Source of the DNA: Pyrenophora tritici-repentis
Taxonomy: Eukaryota; Ascomycota; Dothideomycetes; Pleosporales; Pleosporaceae
Reading direction: 5' to 3'
Assembly (NCBI RefSeq): GCF_003171515.1
Contig: NC_089397.1
Coordinates: 2,170,001-2,234,000 of the forward strand
Length of the DNA stretch: 64,000 bases
The notes under the pieces are model-generated. The model was given only the letters and a program-made list of their open reading frames with translations. It searched no databases and had not been told where the DNA came from. The translations under genes were made by a program, and so were the position numbers. This document shows, one piece after another, positions 18,899-31,345 of this stretch (its first letter is position 1; each line of letters begins with the position of its first letter).

Positions 18899-21800
18899 TT
18901 AAAGCAAAAGATCTTCTGCTGCTGCCAGGGTTGAAATATCATCGGTGAGGACCTGGGACACGGTAAAGGTCCAATTCTTCTTGCGAGCTTCTTCAACAAG
19001 GGCCAGTGCAAGGATTGAATCTCCCCCCAAATCCAAGAAGCTTTCGTCTACACCTATGCAATCCATGTCTATTTTCAGAACCTGTGAAAAAAGATTCATG
19101 ATGTTTCTCTCCATAAAGGTCAATGGTTTTTGTTTCTTGCTGGTTGACATTGTATAGTTGCTGGCTATGTCTTCGGGTAGCAGAGACACTTGCTCTCGTA
19201 ATCGTTTTCGGTCTATCTTGCCAGTTGCTGTCAATGGGACGTGAGCGATAGGGAAAACAAATTTCGGGATCATGTACTTAGGCAATGAGTTGCGGAGTCC
19301 AATCACAAGATCAATTGACTGCGATCGCATGTCCTCGGTCATGCTCACAATAAATTCGAGACTTGGGAGATCTGTGACCCTCTCTTGTGCCTTGTCTGCG
19401 TACTTCACGAAAACAGCCAGGACAGATCTAGCCGTATTCCGGAATTTTACAATTTCCGCAACAACTTCTGCTTTTCCTAAATACTGTGCCGCATGATATT
19501 CAACTTCTCCCAGTTCAATGCGTTGACCGTGAAGTTTCACCTGCGTATCTTTCCGTCCAATGTACCTCACTGTCCCATCATACTGAAACTGAACCAAGTC
19601 TCCAGTTTTGTAGAATGGACCAGTGGGATTTCGTTGTCGAAATCTTTTGATCCAATTAGGAGGCTGGATAAATGCTGCTCTGGTTTGTTCTTCCTCTCCA
19701 AGGTATCCTCGTCCGACTATTGGGCCCTCAATCACAAGCTCGCCGACGCACATAATTGGAACGAGTTTTTGATGATCTTCCTGATCAACCACCCAACAAG
19801 AACACCCCCGGGGTATCCAACGTTGCGAGGATCGGATTTGGTGTTGATTTGCGGTTGGTTTACAGCGGCGAGTGAACATTCAGCTGGACCGTATGTCTGC
19901 TTCAACTGTACGTAATCCGCCCACAGCTCTATTTCAGCCTCTGAAACTGTTTCCCCAGCCAGTAATATTGTCCTGAGCGTTGGAAAATGTTCTGGTATCA
20001 GGTGTCTTGCAAAGAATGGAGTAAAACATGCCCAGTTTGCTCGTAATTGACTTGATGCCTCTCCCAAGTTGTCCCTACGATCCATCTCGGATATGACGCA
20101 AACACAGCCACCAGCAACTAGGGTGCTCAGATGCTCCATAACGCTTGCATCAAAGGCATATGATGAGAATTGGATGACTCTGGATTGCTGATCCATCCCC
20201 CACGCTTTAAGCTGCGCTTTCGCTGCTGTACAGAATGACGCATGCTCAATAACGACTCCTTTTGGTTTTCCTGTTGACCCTGAAGTATAGATAGCATAAA
20301 GAGCATTTTTAGGGTTGATTCGAGGTCCTTCAAATGTGTTGTAAGGTTTGTTCCACTGTTCTGTGCCGTCATCAAGGACGATGACTGTAGGTGCCAAACT
20401 TGCGCTCAACAACGCATGTTCAGCCGATGATAGGATGATTCTCGACCCAGTGTTACTACAAATTTGCTCTAATCTTCGAAGCGGGAATGACGGTTCCAGT
20501 AATACAAAAGCTCCTCCAGCTTTCATAACTGCGAGTATCCCAACTGTGGTCCATTTGGACTTATTGAAGCACAGACAAACGAAAGTCTCGGGCTGAAGGC
20601 CTTGGGTAACTAGATGTGCTGCCACAGCAGAAGAGAGCTCGTCTAATTCTTGATATGTGAAAGTACCATCCCATGAGCAAACAGCCTCAGCAGTCGGATT
20701 AGTACGGCAATTTTCAAGAATGAGATCGTGAGCACAACAATCCACTTTATCTGGCAAGCTTCCATTCCATAACATCAGCTGGAGTTCTTCTTGGGGACAT
20801 ATCAGGTCCAATTCTTTGAGCTGCTTTTGAGGCATATCACGAATGTTTTGGAGGATATAGGAGAACTGTTCCAAAATACGCTGCGCGCGCGCTTCTGGCA
20901 ACAGGTGGGCGTCGAAGATTGCACGAATTTCAATTTGCTTGTCGTAAATTTGGCAGGACAATGTCAATGGGTAGTCATAGAAGCCCGCGCTTGTACCGGA
21001 GTTACTCCATTCCCTCTTGAAGATCTCAGTGTCCATATGTTGCGGAGACGGCTGGATAACTAATAGATTTTGAAATCTGCAAGCCGCGGAAGAATCAAGA
21101 CCCAGTTTGCTTATGTTTTGCAGACCTCTTTGCTCGAATGGAATCATAGAAGTAGTGTATTCTTGTAGAGCTTGCAAGAGATCTTGCACTGTTTTCTGCA
21201 TGTCCAATTTTATACGGAGAGGCACCGTTGCGATTGTAGGACCGATGATTTTCTCAATGTCAGCGACGGCGCCTTGGCGTCCAGTTACCGTTGTGCCGAA
21301 AACAACATCGTCCGATTGAGTTTGATCTGCTATGACAATTGCCCAAGCTAGTCTTAGCATGGTAGATAGTGTGATATTGCTTCTTTGCGTGGTTTTGAGC
21401 GGTATACGATGCTGAATCACTGTGTCCGGGGCAGCAATATAGCCTTTCGTAGCTGCTTCTGGAAAATTCTGCGCATTCAGGTCTGTGAAACTTGATGTCC
21501 AGAATCTGTCGCATGCAGATTTATCTATCTCGTAAACGTATTTCATGAACATGTTGAAGTTTTTATTCTCTGGCGGCGCCCCATCGTTATAGTCTGTCTC
21601 CACCTGGTTTAAAATCAGCGGAAATGACCATCCATCAAAGATTGAATGATGCATTGTTAATACCAAATATTTCGGGTTATTGCTGTCAGCTTGTTCTACC
21701 AAAGCGAGCCGCACAAGAGGACTACCAAGATGCATAGGCCTCTGGCCATCCGCTTCCAGGTAACGATCCAGATCATTCTCCGAGTTACACTCTAGGTTCT

Positions 21801-24763
21801 GCCGGACCACAGCCTGGAACATTTCGTGACAATCTGTGAGAATGATTCTTGTCCTCAATATCGGGAGTCTGGCTGCCGTCCTTATCCAGGCGCGTTGAAA
21901 TTTGGCAATATCAAGATCGGGGGGAGCTCGTATGACACTTGTACCATATAAGCACCTGGCTTTTTCAAAGTTAAAGCCATGAGTCCCTCTTGTAAGGCTG
22001 TACACGGATACATGTCCTCTATGGCATCAATTTGGATTGCGCATTGATGTGCAGCCTCCAGAATTATCTTCTCTTTGTCCTCAAAATTTCCCAGGAGACT
22101 GAATGGCTCTGCGGATTCGCCATGGAATTCAGAGATAGGCGTTGCTGACTCAGATATCTCGAAGAGATGTTGCTTTTCGAAGATATTCATCACAGAAATT
22201 GTTAACGACTGCTTTCGGGCCATTGAGACCAGTTTCATGGCTGCGATTGAGTCACCTCCTAGAGCAAAGAAATTGCTGTCTACTCCAATGTGCAGTTCGG
22301 GAATCCCAAGAAGTTCTGCCCATAGCTTACGCATTACTAATTCCCTTTTTTTGTCGGCGGTCGCACTATGGATTCTGGGGAGAGAAAAGCATTCAGCTGT
22401 TCTCGAGATAGTGCCGAAGCCTGCTCTCGTAGCTGACGCCTGTTTGTTTTTCCTGAAGTCGTCAAAGGAATAAAGTTAAGTGGTATGGCTGTCGTAGGTA
22501 CCATATAACCAGGTAAAATGTCGCGAAGTCGTGCCAGTGTGTGGGCTGCATCGGATTGAAATGCTTCTGTTGTTGGCGCAAAGAGATTAGGAAATGCAGC
22601 CTGAGATGCCTCCTTCGGCGCTGCTCCGGTTCCAGACCAGATAAAAACCACCAGGATTGGATTTGACACCAGCCCACCACTGTGGCTCGTTGCTGGAACC
22701 ACCACTTCAGCAACTACATCTTTAAAGGAGCGAGACAGTTGCTTGATGTGCATCTCCACCTCCCCAACCTCAATCCTGTGCCCTCTTAGCTTCGCCCGGG
22801 TTGCTTCTCGCCCGACAAATTCGATAGATCCGTTTGAATTGTATCGGGCCAGATCCCTCGTTCGGTACACTCGTCGCTGCCCACCTGGCCTAAGGCGCCT
22901 CAGCCATTCTGGGGCGTTTAAAAACGATTCTGCTGTTTTTTCAGGATCATTCAAATACCCTCGGGCTAGCGCTGGGCCTTCGATCAATACCTCGCCCACC
23001 GAACCAACAGGCGCCAGTTCTTCAGGGTCGGATGGGTCAGTTATCCAGACAGCTCCGCCAGCAGCGTATCCCAAATTATAAGGATCAGAATCTGGAGAGA
23101 GCGAGGGGTGGAAAAGGCACCAAGCAGCAGTTTCAGTGGTACCATAAGTGATATTCAAGTCAGTCTCTGGCGCCCAAACAGCTAGTTGGTCGCGAGTGAT
23201 ACTTTCACCACCAATTGTTACGCGTTTCAGACCAGGCACATCTGTAGGACTCAGCTGAGCCAACGTAGTCGATGTAAACCATGCGTCTGAGACATTAAAA
23301 TGTCGGATAAACTCTGGTAGATTGTTGAGTCTGTGATGTTCTGAAGGAATGCAGACACAAGCCCCACGCAACATAGGCGCGAAAATGTCAGCGAGACTGA
23401 CGTTGAATGTGAAACTGGCGAATTGAAGTGACCGTGTGCTGGAAGTGATATTCATTACTTCGACAAGATCCTCTAGGCTCGAGTAGATAGCGGCATGCTC
23501 TAAAATAACGCCCTTCGGCTTCGCTACGCTTCCCGAGGTGAACATCAGAAACGCGGTGTCGTGCGGCTGGACTGATACATGTTCACCCGTTGCGTATGGA
23601 CCTTGTGTCCCCAATTCCTGGAAGAAGGGCATTGCTAGCACAATTGAGTTCCTGACACTAAATCTTGATTTATATCGGTTTGACACAATCACAACGTTAG
23701 CTTTTGTTTCTCGAATAATCTGAGCAAGGCGATCGGTTGGATGTGTTGGATCCATGGGAACGCAGGCTGCGCCTGATTTGAGAATACCAACCATAGCAAC
23801 GATAGCCCAAAGCGATTTATCTAGACAAAGTGGAACAAACGTCCCACGCTCACATCCGAGCTTATTTAAGTAGACGCCTAGAATTGTCGCGAGGTGGTTC
23901 AGTTCCTTGTATGTAAGGGATCCATCGCTTGCGGCTACGGCAACTCCATTACCTCTGAGCGCTGCTTGCCTCTCAACGATATGATGCACGCAATCTTGGA
24001 TTGCTGGCTTGATCATAGCATTCCATGACCCAATATCTTTCCAATTCTTCTCACTGATGAGAGAAATGTCTTTGATTGTCTTTCCAGATGACTTGGCCAA
24101 AGTCCTGATAGCCACCACTATGTTGCTCGATATATTTAGAGCCTGGGCGTCGCATAGGGTTGATGTTGCATAGCGAAGCACGAACCTGGATTGGTATTTG
24201 TTTATATCTGCAATAAGCAAGATCTCGTAATCCTATTCTAGGTAAGTATAGTTTTGTTGAGGAGTCATGTTATTTACCTCCATTTGTTTCCCTTTGATGA
24301 CTGGCATTTGGACGTTGGTTTGCCAGTCACTTCGATGGAAATCTCCGAAACTTTGTAGTACAGTACCAGTGTTAAAGGGCGTTGCATGAAAATCACCTGA
24401 AACTGTTTTTTGCCATACTATTTGTAACGGAACTGTATCTCGGTCAACGCGGCCCATCAAGTGCTGTATTGGACAGTCCCAGCCTTCATTGCCACTGCAG
24501 CTCTTCGTTGATATACTCCGAAACCCAAATTGAATAATATCAGTTTGTGTGAATTGACGAAGAACAACTGCCCAAACGGCCTGCACAAACTTTTCAACAG
24601 TAGTGTGCCACAGTTGACAATTTTGATGTATGTTAATGACCTCTCCGAGCTCAAGCTCCATGAATTTTAGTTCCCTTGGGCTAGCTATTCCATCCGTAAG
24701 GATGGGAAACAAACAAGGATCAGCAATGCTTTCTATGGCTGGAAGGAGTTGATTGGTTGACAT
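18899..24763 (-). CDS. Dimodular non-ribosomal peptide synthetase (C*-A1-T1-C-A2-T2)
   Basis: Cytosolic megasynthase of about 1940 residues that would activate and join two building blocks. A truncated condensation domain (no HHxxxDG) is followed by A1 (about 24000-22400; FTSGSVAKPKG, YGTTET, YRTRDL, TTSGKTNRRQ), T1 (FFALGGDSIAAMKL, near 22290), C (active motif MHHSIFDGWS, near 21640), A2 (about 20700-19150; YTSGSTGKPKG, YGPAE, YKTGDL, TATGKIDRKR) and T2 (FLDLGGDSILAL, near 19010). The protein ends just after T2 with no TE, reductase or terminal C domain. A 45-bp intron (24277-24233, GTAAAT donor, CTTAC branch) removes an in-frame TAG. Three one-base losses in runs (A7/G3 at 22343-22352, G6 at 21919-21924, C5/G4 at 19805-19813) break the frame; adding one base at each gives a continuous protein. 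Signature positions read from alignment to GrsA: A1 N-V-A-F-T-G-T-A-W, A2 D-A-M-F-L-A-T-L-A. The product is unknown. Confidence 0.9.
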
Positions 24764-25205
24764 TTTTGCGACACTGGACAACGGCTTGTAATTGCAAAAA
24801 TTGTAAATCCAAAGGCCTGAAGTATACATCATCCTTCACTTGGGTTACTTCTATAACCTTGAGCAAGGGGAAGTAGATAGTTGAGGAAACTTTGGTAAAT
24901 GTCATCGGGTATATTACACGTCATCAAATTTGAACACGTTAGATTGAGTAGTTACAGGTCATTCTCTTTCGTACTACACGTCATAATAACGCAACACGGA
25001 GGATCGCTTCGGCATGTAACGCTCTCAACAGTTACATCCAATTAGATCCAAGCTCTCACCTCGCACTTACATTCTCATGCAGTTGCACCTTCTGGTTTCC
25101 GTAAGCAGGTGACTTTTGATCCCATGCTAAGCCTCTCTCGTTTCATGGTGACCTTACCTGAATAGTACCAGCTCTTGTCAGCAATGCCGTGGGTCAATCT
25201 TCTCC
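24764..25205. promoter_or_regulatory. NRPS upstream region
   Basis: About 440 bases 5' of the NRPS start (ATG at 24763, A at -3). It contains two TACACGTCAT motifs (24913-24922 and 24974-24983), possibly a regulator site or chance repeats. An upstream in-frame ATG at 24832 would extend the protein by 23 residues. Confidence 0.4.
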
Positions 25206-25350
25206 TAAAGTCTGTCCCTATGTGACGAAAAACCTGTGTGCCGAAAATGACCAATCGGATTACGAGGGTCCAAGAGAAGTGTGTCATCTTTGCGACCCGG
25301 TTGGTCGTTCTCGGCACACGGGGTTTTTCGTCACATAGGGACAGACTTTA
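25206..25350. mobile_element. MITE-A, full copy
   Basis: Foldback copy from TAAAGTCTGTCCCTATGTGA to GGGACAGACTTTA, in the promoter-proximal region between NRPS and P450-2. Confidence 0.85.
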
Positions 25351-25649
25351 GTTCCTGTGCTAGCTCCTAGGATCTGGCCACCTCATCTTCTCTTGTATGA
25401 CTCAAAGCACTGGAAACACGGAGTTTTAGATAGCTAAAGCAAGAAATTCGGCTCTTTCCCTTAGTAAGGCACCCTTAGCTTTTGTGGCGCAGTCGGTCGA
25501 CGCAGGCCTGCAACGCTAGGCGCATATGTAGGTACAGCCTCACGTCTGAATTGCAAGGGCTTTTCTTTTGCAAAGTCGGAAATTCAACCCGGCATATGTT
25601 TAGTAGAACGTCAGAAGAGGAATACGAGAAAAAGGACGTTAAGCTTGGT
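25351..25649. other. Intergenic, no recognised feature
   Basis: About 300 bases with no supported gene. They may be the decayed 3' part of the adjacent Fot1 relic. Confidence 0.35.
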
Positions 25650-26539
25650 TAGAGTAGTTGTATCTGGTGGGTGTAGCACTCCGACATGAACTCAACATTG
25701 GTATGAGAGCCATGGCCGTCGGGTATTAGGACACGACTGCGTGATTGATTGTGAGTGGTTTCCGGTATAAAAACGCGGCGTAACCACTCAAGGCCTGTAC
25801 TGTTCGAAGCCCAGCCGTTTTCTGACGTTGCATACAGCCAATCTGGTATAGATTCTAACGGGAACTAGCTGGCTTCGAGATGCTGTCCCTTGAATATTAC
25901 TACCGGGCGTAGCGTGTGGCTGGTAGCCAAGACGCACTCAACTATCGATATCCACTCTCGGTTTTCTGGAGATTTCCGGTAAGTTTTTCTTTTCTTAGAT
26001 GAACTTAACGCCATGGGGTTGTTGCAAATGCCTATCCTAAGTCCAGTCTCATCTATACTGTATATATCTTCCAACAAGATGTTGTACTGGCGTCGGGTGT
26101 GCTCAAAGAGCTCGATGAAAGCTCGAATCGCGGTCGGATCGGCTGCCTCAGCTCGGGCGGCATGGATAGATCTACCGACTACCGAATGGGTCCGCTGGTT
26201 CGCCGGAGGAACTGGGATACCCAGCCGCGCCCAAACGGGCGGTCGTCACCGTTCATGGCCAGCAATTGGGTCGCAACAGCTCGTACTATAGAATGGGTGG
26301 GCGGCATTGCGCGCTGATCTTCGATTAGAATCCAATCGACTATTTAGGTGCTGTTCTTGTTCGGGAGTTAGGCGCTGCTGTAGCTGGTGGGCGATTGCGT
26401 AGCGCGTTGCACCTGCCTAGCAGCGCTGCAGGGTTGTTCTGGGCACATTGTACGCTCTACTTCCTGCCCGGAGGCTCGGAAAAACTCTTACATTGCGATC
26501 GGCTAGCGCACGTTGTATAGATTGCTCATTTATAGGCAT
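25650..26539 (-). pseudogene. Fot1-like transposase relic
   Basis: From an ATG at 26539 (MPINEQSIQRALADRNV) the minus strand gives the helix-turn-helix NVPRTTLQ, then IYSIDETGLRIG, SPENREWISIVECV, the intact Trp motifs PDWLY and GLEWLRRVF, and LIPDGHGSHTNVEF. Frameshifts and stops interrupt it and the C-terminal third is missing. It resembles the Fot1-C protein and shows which codons were mutated there. No terminal repeats are recognised. Confidence 0.8.
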
Positions 26540-26885
26540 TTTAGTCGTGTTGTGGTGGAGTTGTATAGCTTCAAAAGTGGAAACGCGTGGTGGATTGGGT
26601 GGTTGGTGGGTGGATGGCCCGAAACCACCGGTGGCTCGGAACTCTAAGTACCCTACCGAGCTTAGTCATTTCTCAATAAAGCTTTCCGTCTGATAACTAT
26701 GTTCTCGGTTGTTCGTCCAGGTGACGGATAATATTAGTCTAAGGTCTTAAAACCTTCTCTATATTGATTTAGTATAAGATCTTTCCTATAACTAGTTAAC
26801 GTATCTTGTATTTATGTTTCTGTGTAAGCTACCTTACAACTTAAATTCACAAAGAAGCGCAAATCGTTAAAAACACGACTCTAGA
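26540..26885. promoter_or_regulatory. P450-2 upstream region
   Basis: About 345 bases before the P450-2 start. The left part contains the decayed end of the Fot1 relic (GGTTGGTGGGTGGATGG), the right part AT-rich DNA that should hold the promoter. Confidence 0.35.
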
Positions 26886-28789
26886 ATGCAGATTTTCCTC
26901 ATGGACCTACTTAAGAACGCTAGGATAGGTAACACTGTTATCATCCCTTGGCTAGTAATCTGTTTTGTCGCTGTAAGCATCCACCGATTACTATAAATTA
27001 AAAGGACCAGACGGTAATATTTACTGACGCGAGAGACCTAATGGAAGGTTATATGCTGGATAGTACATAGGGCATGGTACCATCCTTTAGCAAAATACCC
27101 TGGTCCCGTGTTAGCAAGATTCACAAATCTATACAGCGCGTACCATGCGTGGAGAGGTGACATCCATCGGGACATACTTCGTTGTCATCTGAAATATGGT
27201 TAGTATCTGCTAACAATTCCATCACATTATAAATCTCATTAGCTGATGTGCCCTAGGTAGTCATGTACGTTATGCACCTAACCGCATCCTAATTAATACG
27301 CCAGGCGCCCTCCGTGGTAAGATGAAGATCCTTGCATGTGCTGTAAATCGTTCTTTTATATTTGTTGCTTACATGTGTAGATATTTACGGTCAAGGCTCG
27401 CACGTGCGTAAATCTACAACGTATCGTGTTTTATCATCGCAGGCGATCAATACTCTGACTATGTCTGACAAAGTGCAACATGCACATCGCCGGAGAATAT
27501 TAAGCCAGGCATTCTCAGAGAACAACCTGAGGGTGCTAGAAACTACTATCCAGGAAAGAATTCAAAGATTTTGTAAGGTTATAAATGACCAAATCTGCCT
27601 AGGATGCGAGAGTGGCGATGCGTGGTCGGATTCGATCAATATGGCACACTCATGCAAGTCTCTCATCCAACTTCAATTTTTACTTCCTAAAAGTTCTAAC
27701 ATTAGCGAACATAGTTACTAATCTTGCTTTTGATGTTATAACGGCTGTGACCTTCGGGTTAGACTACCGCACGATGGAAGAACCACATTTTCGCTATGTA
27801 GTGGAAGCAATCGAAAAGTCAAACGTACGGCTGGGTGTACTTATGCAGGCCCCGGAGCTGGCTCTTAGCAGAGGGTTTGATCGACAACTATTCTTCAAAG
27901 CTAAAGAAGGTGGAGCTAAATTTGTTAAGTTCCTGCGCGAGCTTTTGCAGCAACGCCTTAAAAAAGGCCCGGCAGGCCCTGTCAAGGACATTTTTAGCTT
28001 TCTACAGCAGTGCAAGCATCCTGACTCTAGTACTGGGTTAAGCCCGATAGAAATCAGCACCGAGACAGCGACATTTATAGTAGCCGGTAAGTTCCGCCTC
28101 TATTCTTATGTATAATACTAAACGTTCTTCTCTCTAACAATACGTTGCTAGGAACTGATACAACGTCTACAGCGATGGCATCTCTATCTCACTATTTAAG
28201 CTGGTCACCACGATGCTATTCACGTGCGAGAGAGGAGGTACGGACAATATTCGATTCCGAGGGCGACATAGTCTTTGGTCCCAAACTCAATTCGTGTGTA
28301 TTTCTTCGGGCATGTCTCGACGAAGCGCTGCGCATCACGCCTCCTGCTGGAGGGCCTCTCTGGCGAGAAGTGGAAATAGGTGGGACCCAGATCAACGGAG
28401 ACTATATACCAGCTGGTTGCGAGGTTGGTTCTGGCATCTATGCTATGCACCGCAGCCCCCAAAATTGGTCCGATCCGGATACTTACATACCCGAGCGATG
28501 GCTTCCGAACAAAGGTGCAGCAAAGTCCGAGAATCAAGAGCACAAAAATCTCCGCCAACCATATTTTCCTTTCAACATTGGGCCACGTAGTTGCGTTGGA
28601 AAACCTCTTGCAATCGCACAGATCATGTTAACATTTGCTCATCTCCTCTGGAAATTCGACTTTCGCATAGCTGATGCCGAAGAGCTGTGTTCTACTATTG
28701 ATGATATAGTACCGCCTGAGTACATGCTCCAGGATTATATATCAGGCCAGAAACACGGCCCTATCTTACAATTCTGTTCTCGTTCCTAG
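26886..28789 (+). CDS. Cytochrome P450 monooxygenase (P450-2)
   Basis: Second haem monooxygenase of the cluster. Six exons fit in frame: 26886-26972, 27048-27198, 27257-27316, 27381-27653, 27715-28086 and 28152-28789, giving 526 residues. A hydrophobic anchor ([11 protein letters not shown]) is followed by [15 protein letters not shown]. The I-helix is [11 protein letters not shown], ExxR is EALR, then PERW, and the haem loop is [14 protein letters not shown]. The architecture resembles fungal P450s of the benzoate-hydroxylase/trichothecene-hydroxylase type; the substrate is not predictable. The fourth intron uses a GC donor (T/GCAAGT), which is the only way I found to keep the frame there. 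Its acceptor could be at 27714 or 27705, both in frame. No internal stop or run-length error is seen. Confidence 0.88.
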
Positions 28790-29553
28790 AAACGCATTTT
28801 AAAGGGAAAAATCTCGGTCAGCTTAAAGCAATTACTATGCCAGCGATTGTTTATTATCTAGCATAACTAGTTAGTTTCTTACGTGATCTATTACATCAGG
28901 ATTCGTAGTGCATAATTACGCTTGCCTTGTTAGATATGAATTGACCTAGCCTATCCTTGCTATGCCTCGCCCATAGTTGTGAGTTTGGTGTGTATTTCTT
29001 AGGGCTATGTAACTCAGTACTAAAATGGCTGTAGATGTGTAAATGACAACGACTACTTTCACCTTTATCTTGTTAACTCGACTGAGATAACGATGCCGTA
29101 TGGCGACACTAATGTCACACGAGTGACTGTTGTACAGGAACAACCAGCTGACCAGGAGTTATAGTTCTAGCTACTAGGAGAGAAAGTTGCTGTAGATGGT
29201 ATCTAGAAGCATTACAATATCTTAAACCCGAAGCGCGATCTGTCGAAGCTCGAAGAGCTGACCAAAGCAGTACCTAGCAATGTGAGAACTTATCAGATAA
29301 GAGGCATAAAAAACTAAAGTATACAAACACTGTATCGTGGACGGTACTACTAATGTATTGCCTATTGTCGCAGTCTATGCAAGACTGCAGAAGCAATGAA
29401 TTTAGCTGAGCCAAAGCAACAAGCCGCTGTAACAGCAACAAGGTGGCACTGCCTCAACAAGAAAAAGCAATAGCTATACATTAGAGGTAAATGAAGATAG
29501 TTGTTGCACGCGTGGGTGAGGTGAAAAGTTAATTTGTATTTTTACTAGCTTTC
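28790..29553. other. Intergenic, no recognised gene
   Basis: About 760 bases downstream of P450-2. Short ORFs show no recognisable domain. It may contain decayed transposon DNA, but I cannot assign it. Confidence 0.35.
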
Positions 29554-29699
29554 TAAAGTCTGCGCTTATGTGACGAAAAACCCTGTGAGCCGAAAATGAC
29601 CAACCGGATCGCAAGGATGATACTCTTCTCTACGACCCTCATGATCCGGTTGGTTATTTTCGGCACACAGGGTTTTTCGTCACATAGGGACAGACTTTA
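29554..29699. mobile_element. MITE-A, full copy
   Basis: Foldback copy from TAAAGTCTGCGCTTATGTGA to CATAGGGACAGACTTTA, 150 bp from the 3' end of the aminotransferase gene. Confidence 0.85.
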
Positions 29700-29848
29700 G
29701 TGATTTTCTCGCTACGGGGTGATGGATAGTAGGTGTCATAATCTCCTCAAGATTTTCAGTATGCGCGCAGAAAGCGAAGTGTTGAAAGTCAAAGTACCCC
29801 TCTCATTTGTTCCAGCACGGCAGGTATCCCAGCACTCAGGGAGAGACG

Positions 29849-31036
29849 TTAGATATTTCGGTCTTCTTCGTGCACAGTAAAAAGCCATCCAAACTCGTCG
29901 TAGGCCTTGCCCCGTTGGATGGCGCTCAGTTGATTCAACAACGTGGAAAACACTAAACCACCCTTGTTTTGTTCTTCGGATAGATATGTAATAATCTCAG
30001 ACTCAGCCTCAACTTGGAGGCGTGGAGTGCTAGGCATTCCTTGTGTAATAGATCGTCGAGTGATGGATTTGATCGGTATTAGGACCACTGAAGTCCCCAC
30101 TCCAAGGACTTCGCTAAAAGAGGGCAACTCTTTGTAATCGACAGGGCGCTTTTCCACCTTCCATCCCAATTGTTGAGCGATATGCTGAACACTGTCGCTC
30201 GTGACGCTATCGATTGTGCAACGAGAGTCAGGTACCACTAATGTTATGTTTGAATCGCCCTGGGAGTGCACGCCAATGAATGCGCAAGAGCTAAACTCAT
30301 CGACCTCTTTGTGATGCACACTGTCTAAGTGTAGTGTGATACCAAATCCTTCTGCGCGTGCCTTGTCGCTCCAACGAATTACGGGTGCATAATTTCCACC
30401 CACCTTTGCGTGACCTGTACCCTTTGGTGCTGCGCGGTCAAAATCGTCTAAGATAAGTGCCTTAACTGGCTGTGTTCCAAGGTGGGCACATGTTGTCGGA
30501 ACTACAAAGACACAGAATGTATACTCACTTGGTGCACTGAGTCCAAGGTGAGCGCTTGTCCCATACAGCTGCGGTCGAACATAAAGCGCTCCCCCGGACT
30601 CATACGGTGGAACGTAGTTAGCGTTCAGAGCTACAGCAGCCCTGCAAGCTCGGAGAAACATCTCAACGGGAACAGGCGGCATCGAAAGGACGATGCTTGA
30701 ATGCTGAAAGCGGATGGCGTTGAGGTTGGGACGGAACAGGACAATTCTACCGGGATCGCCAGGCGTACGGAAGGCTTTGAACCCTTCTAAAGCCTGTTGG
30801 CCGTAGTTCAGAGCTGGCGACATGCCGTGGACGCGCATATAAGGATCTGAAACGAACTTAAGAGGTGTCCATTCCCAGTGGTTTTCGAGTACGTGGATTC
30901 AATGTGACCATTTACTACAACTATAAGTCTTTTATTTTCTAATACCTAGTATGCACACACCTTCATATACTTGACGGTTATTGTCGGCTTTGTTCCAATC
31001 AATAGTAGCTACTGGAGGAGGCGGAAAACCCGACAT
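29849..31036 (-). CDS. Branched-chain amino acid aminotransferase (class IV, PLP)
   Basis: Transfers an amino group between glutamate and a branched-chain or related alpha-keto acid. Exons 31036-30961 and 30914-29849 (46-bp intron) give about 380 residues. It begins MSGFPPPPVATIDW. Fold-type IV motifs are MRVHGMSPALNYGQQALEG and GHAKVGGNYAP, whose Lys binds PLP, and the C-terminal part has the cofactor loop GTSVVLIPIKSI. The frame breaks at 30874-30876, where GGG should be GGGG; with that base the conserved TTGEWTPLKFV is read through. Extra aminotransferases of this class occur in peptide clusters, such as TOXF of the HC-toxin locus, for making unusual building blocks. It is divergent from the methyltransferase at 32327, which suggests shared control. 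Confidence 0.88.
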
Positions 31037-31345
31037 GATAAATTGTAGTCCTTAGTATTCTCTTAGTAGCTTGTTACTCTTACGGCAAAGATTAGTTAAA
31101 CCACTTGAATATAAATCTAGATTTCGTACTTACTAATCAATTACTATGAAGGCAAGCGAGACAACGAAATACGGAACAACGAATACAAGGGGGATAAGCT
31201 GAAGCCTTAGTTATAGTAGCCGATAGTGTAGAGTCGATATGTAGGGGATAATAAACCAATGTGTAGCTCGCAATTATCTGACTTACATTGGTGTTGACTA
31301 TGGAATTAGTAGCTTTGTATTATTAGTATGAGTAGTAGAGTACGG

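Noticed and set aside
24233..24235. In-frame TAG near the NRPS N-terminus as a nonsense mutation
   Set aside because: It is the last three bases of a plausible 45-bp intron (GTAAAT donor, CTTAC branch, TAG acceptor) whose removal keeps the frame into DYEILLIAD.
18899..31036. Identity with the HC-toxin (TOX2) cluster because of the TOXF-like aminotransferase
   Set aside because: The HC-toxin synthetase has four modules, and no TOXC-, TOXE- or TOXG-like gene is present. Only the aminotransferase class is shared.
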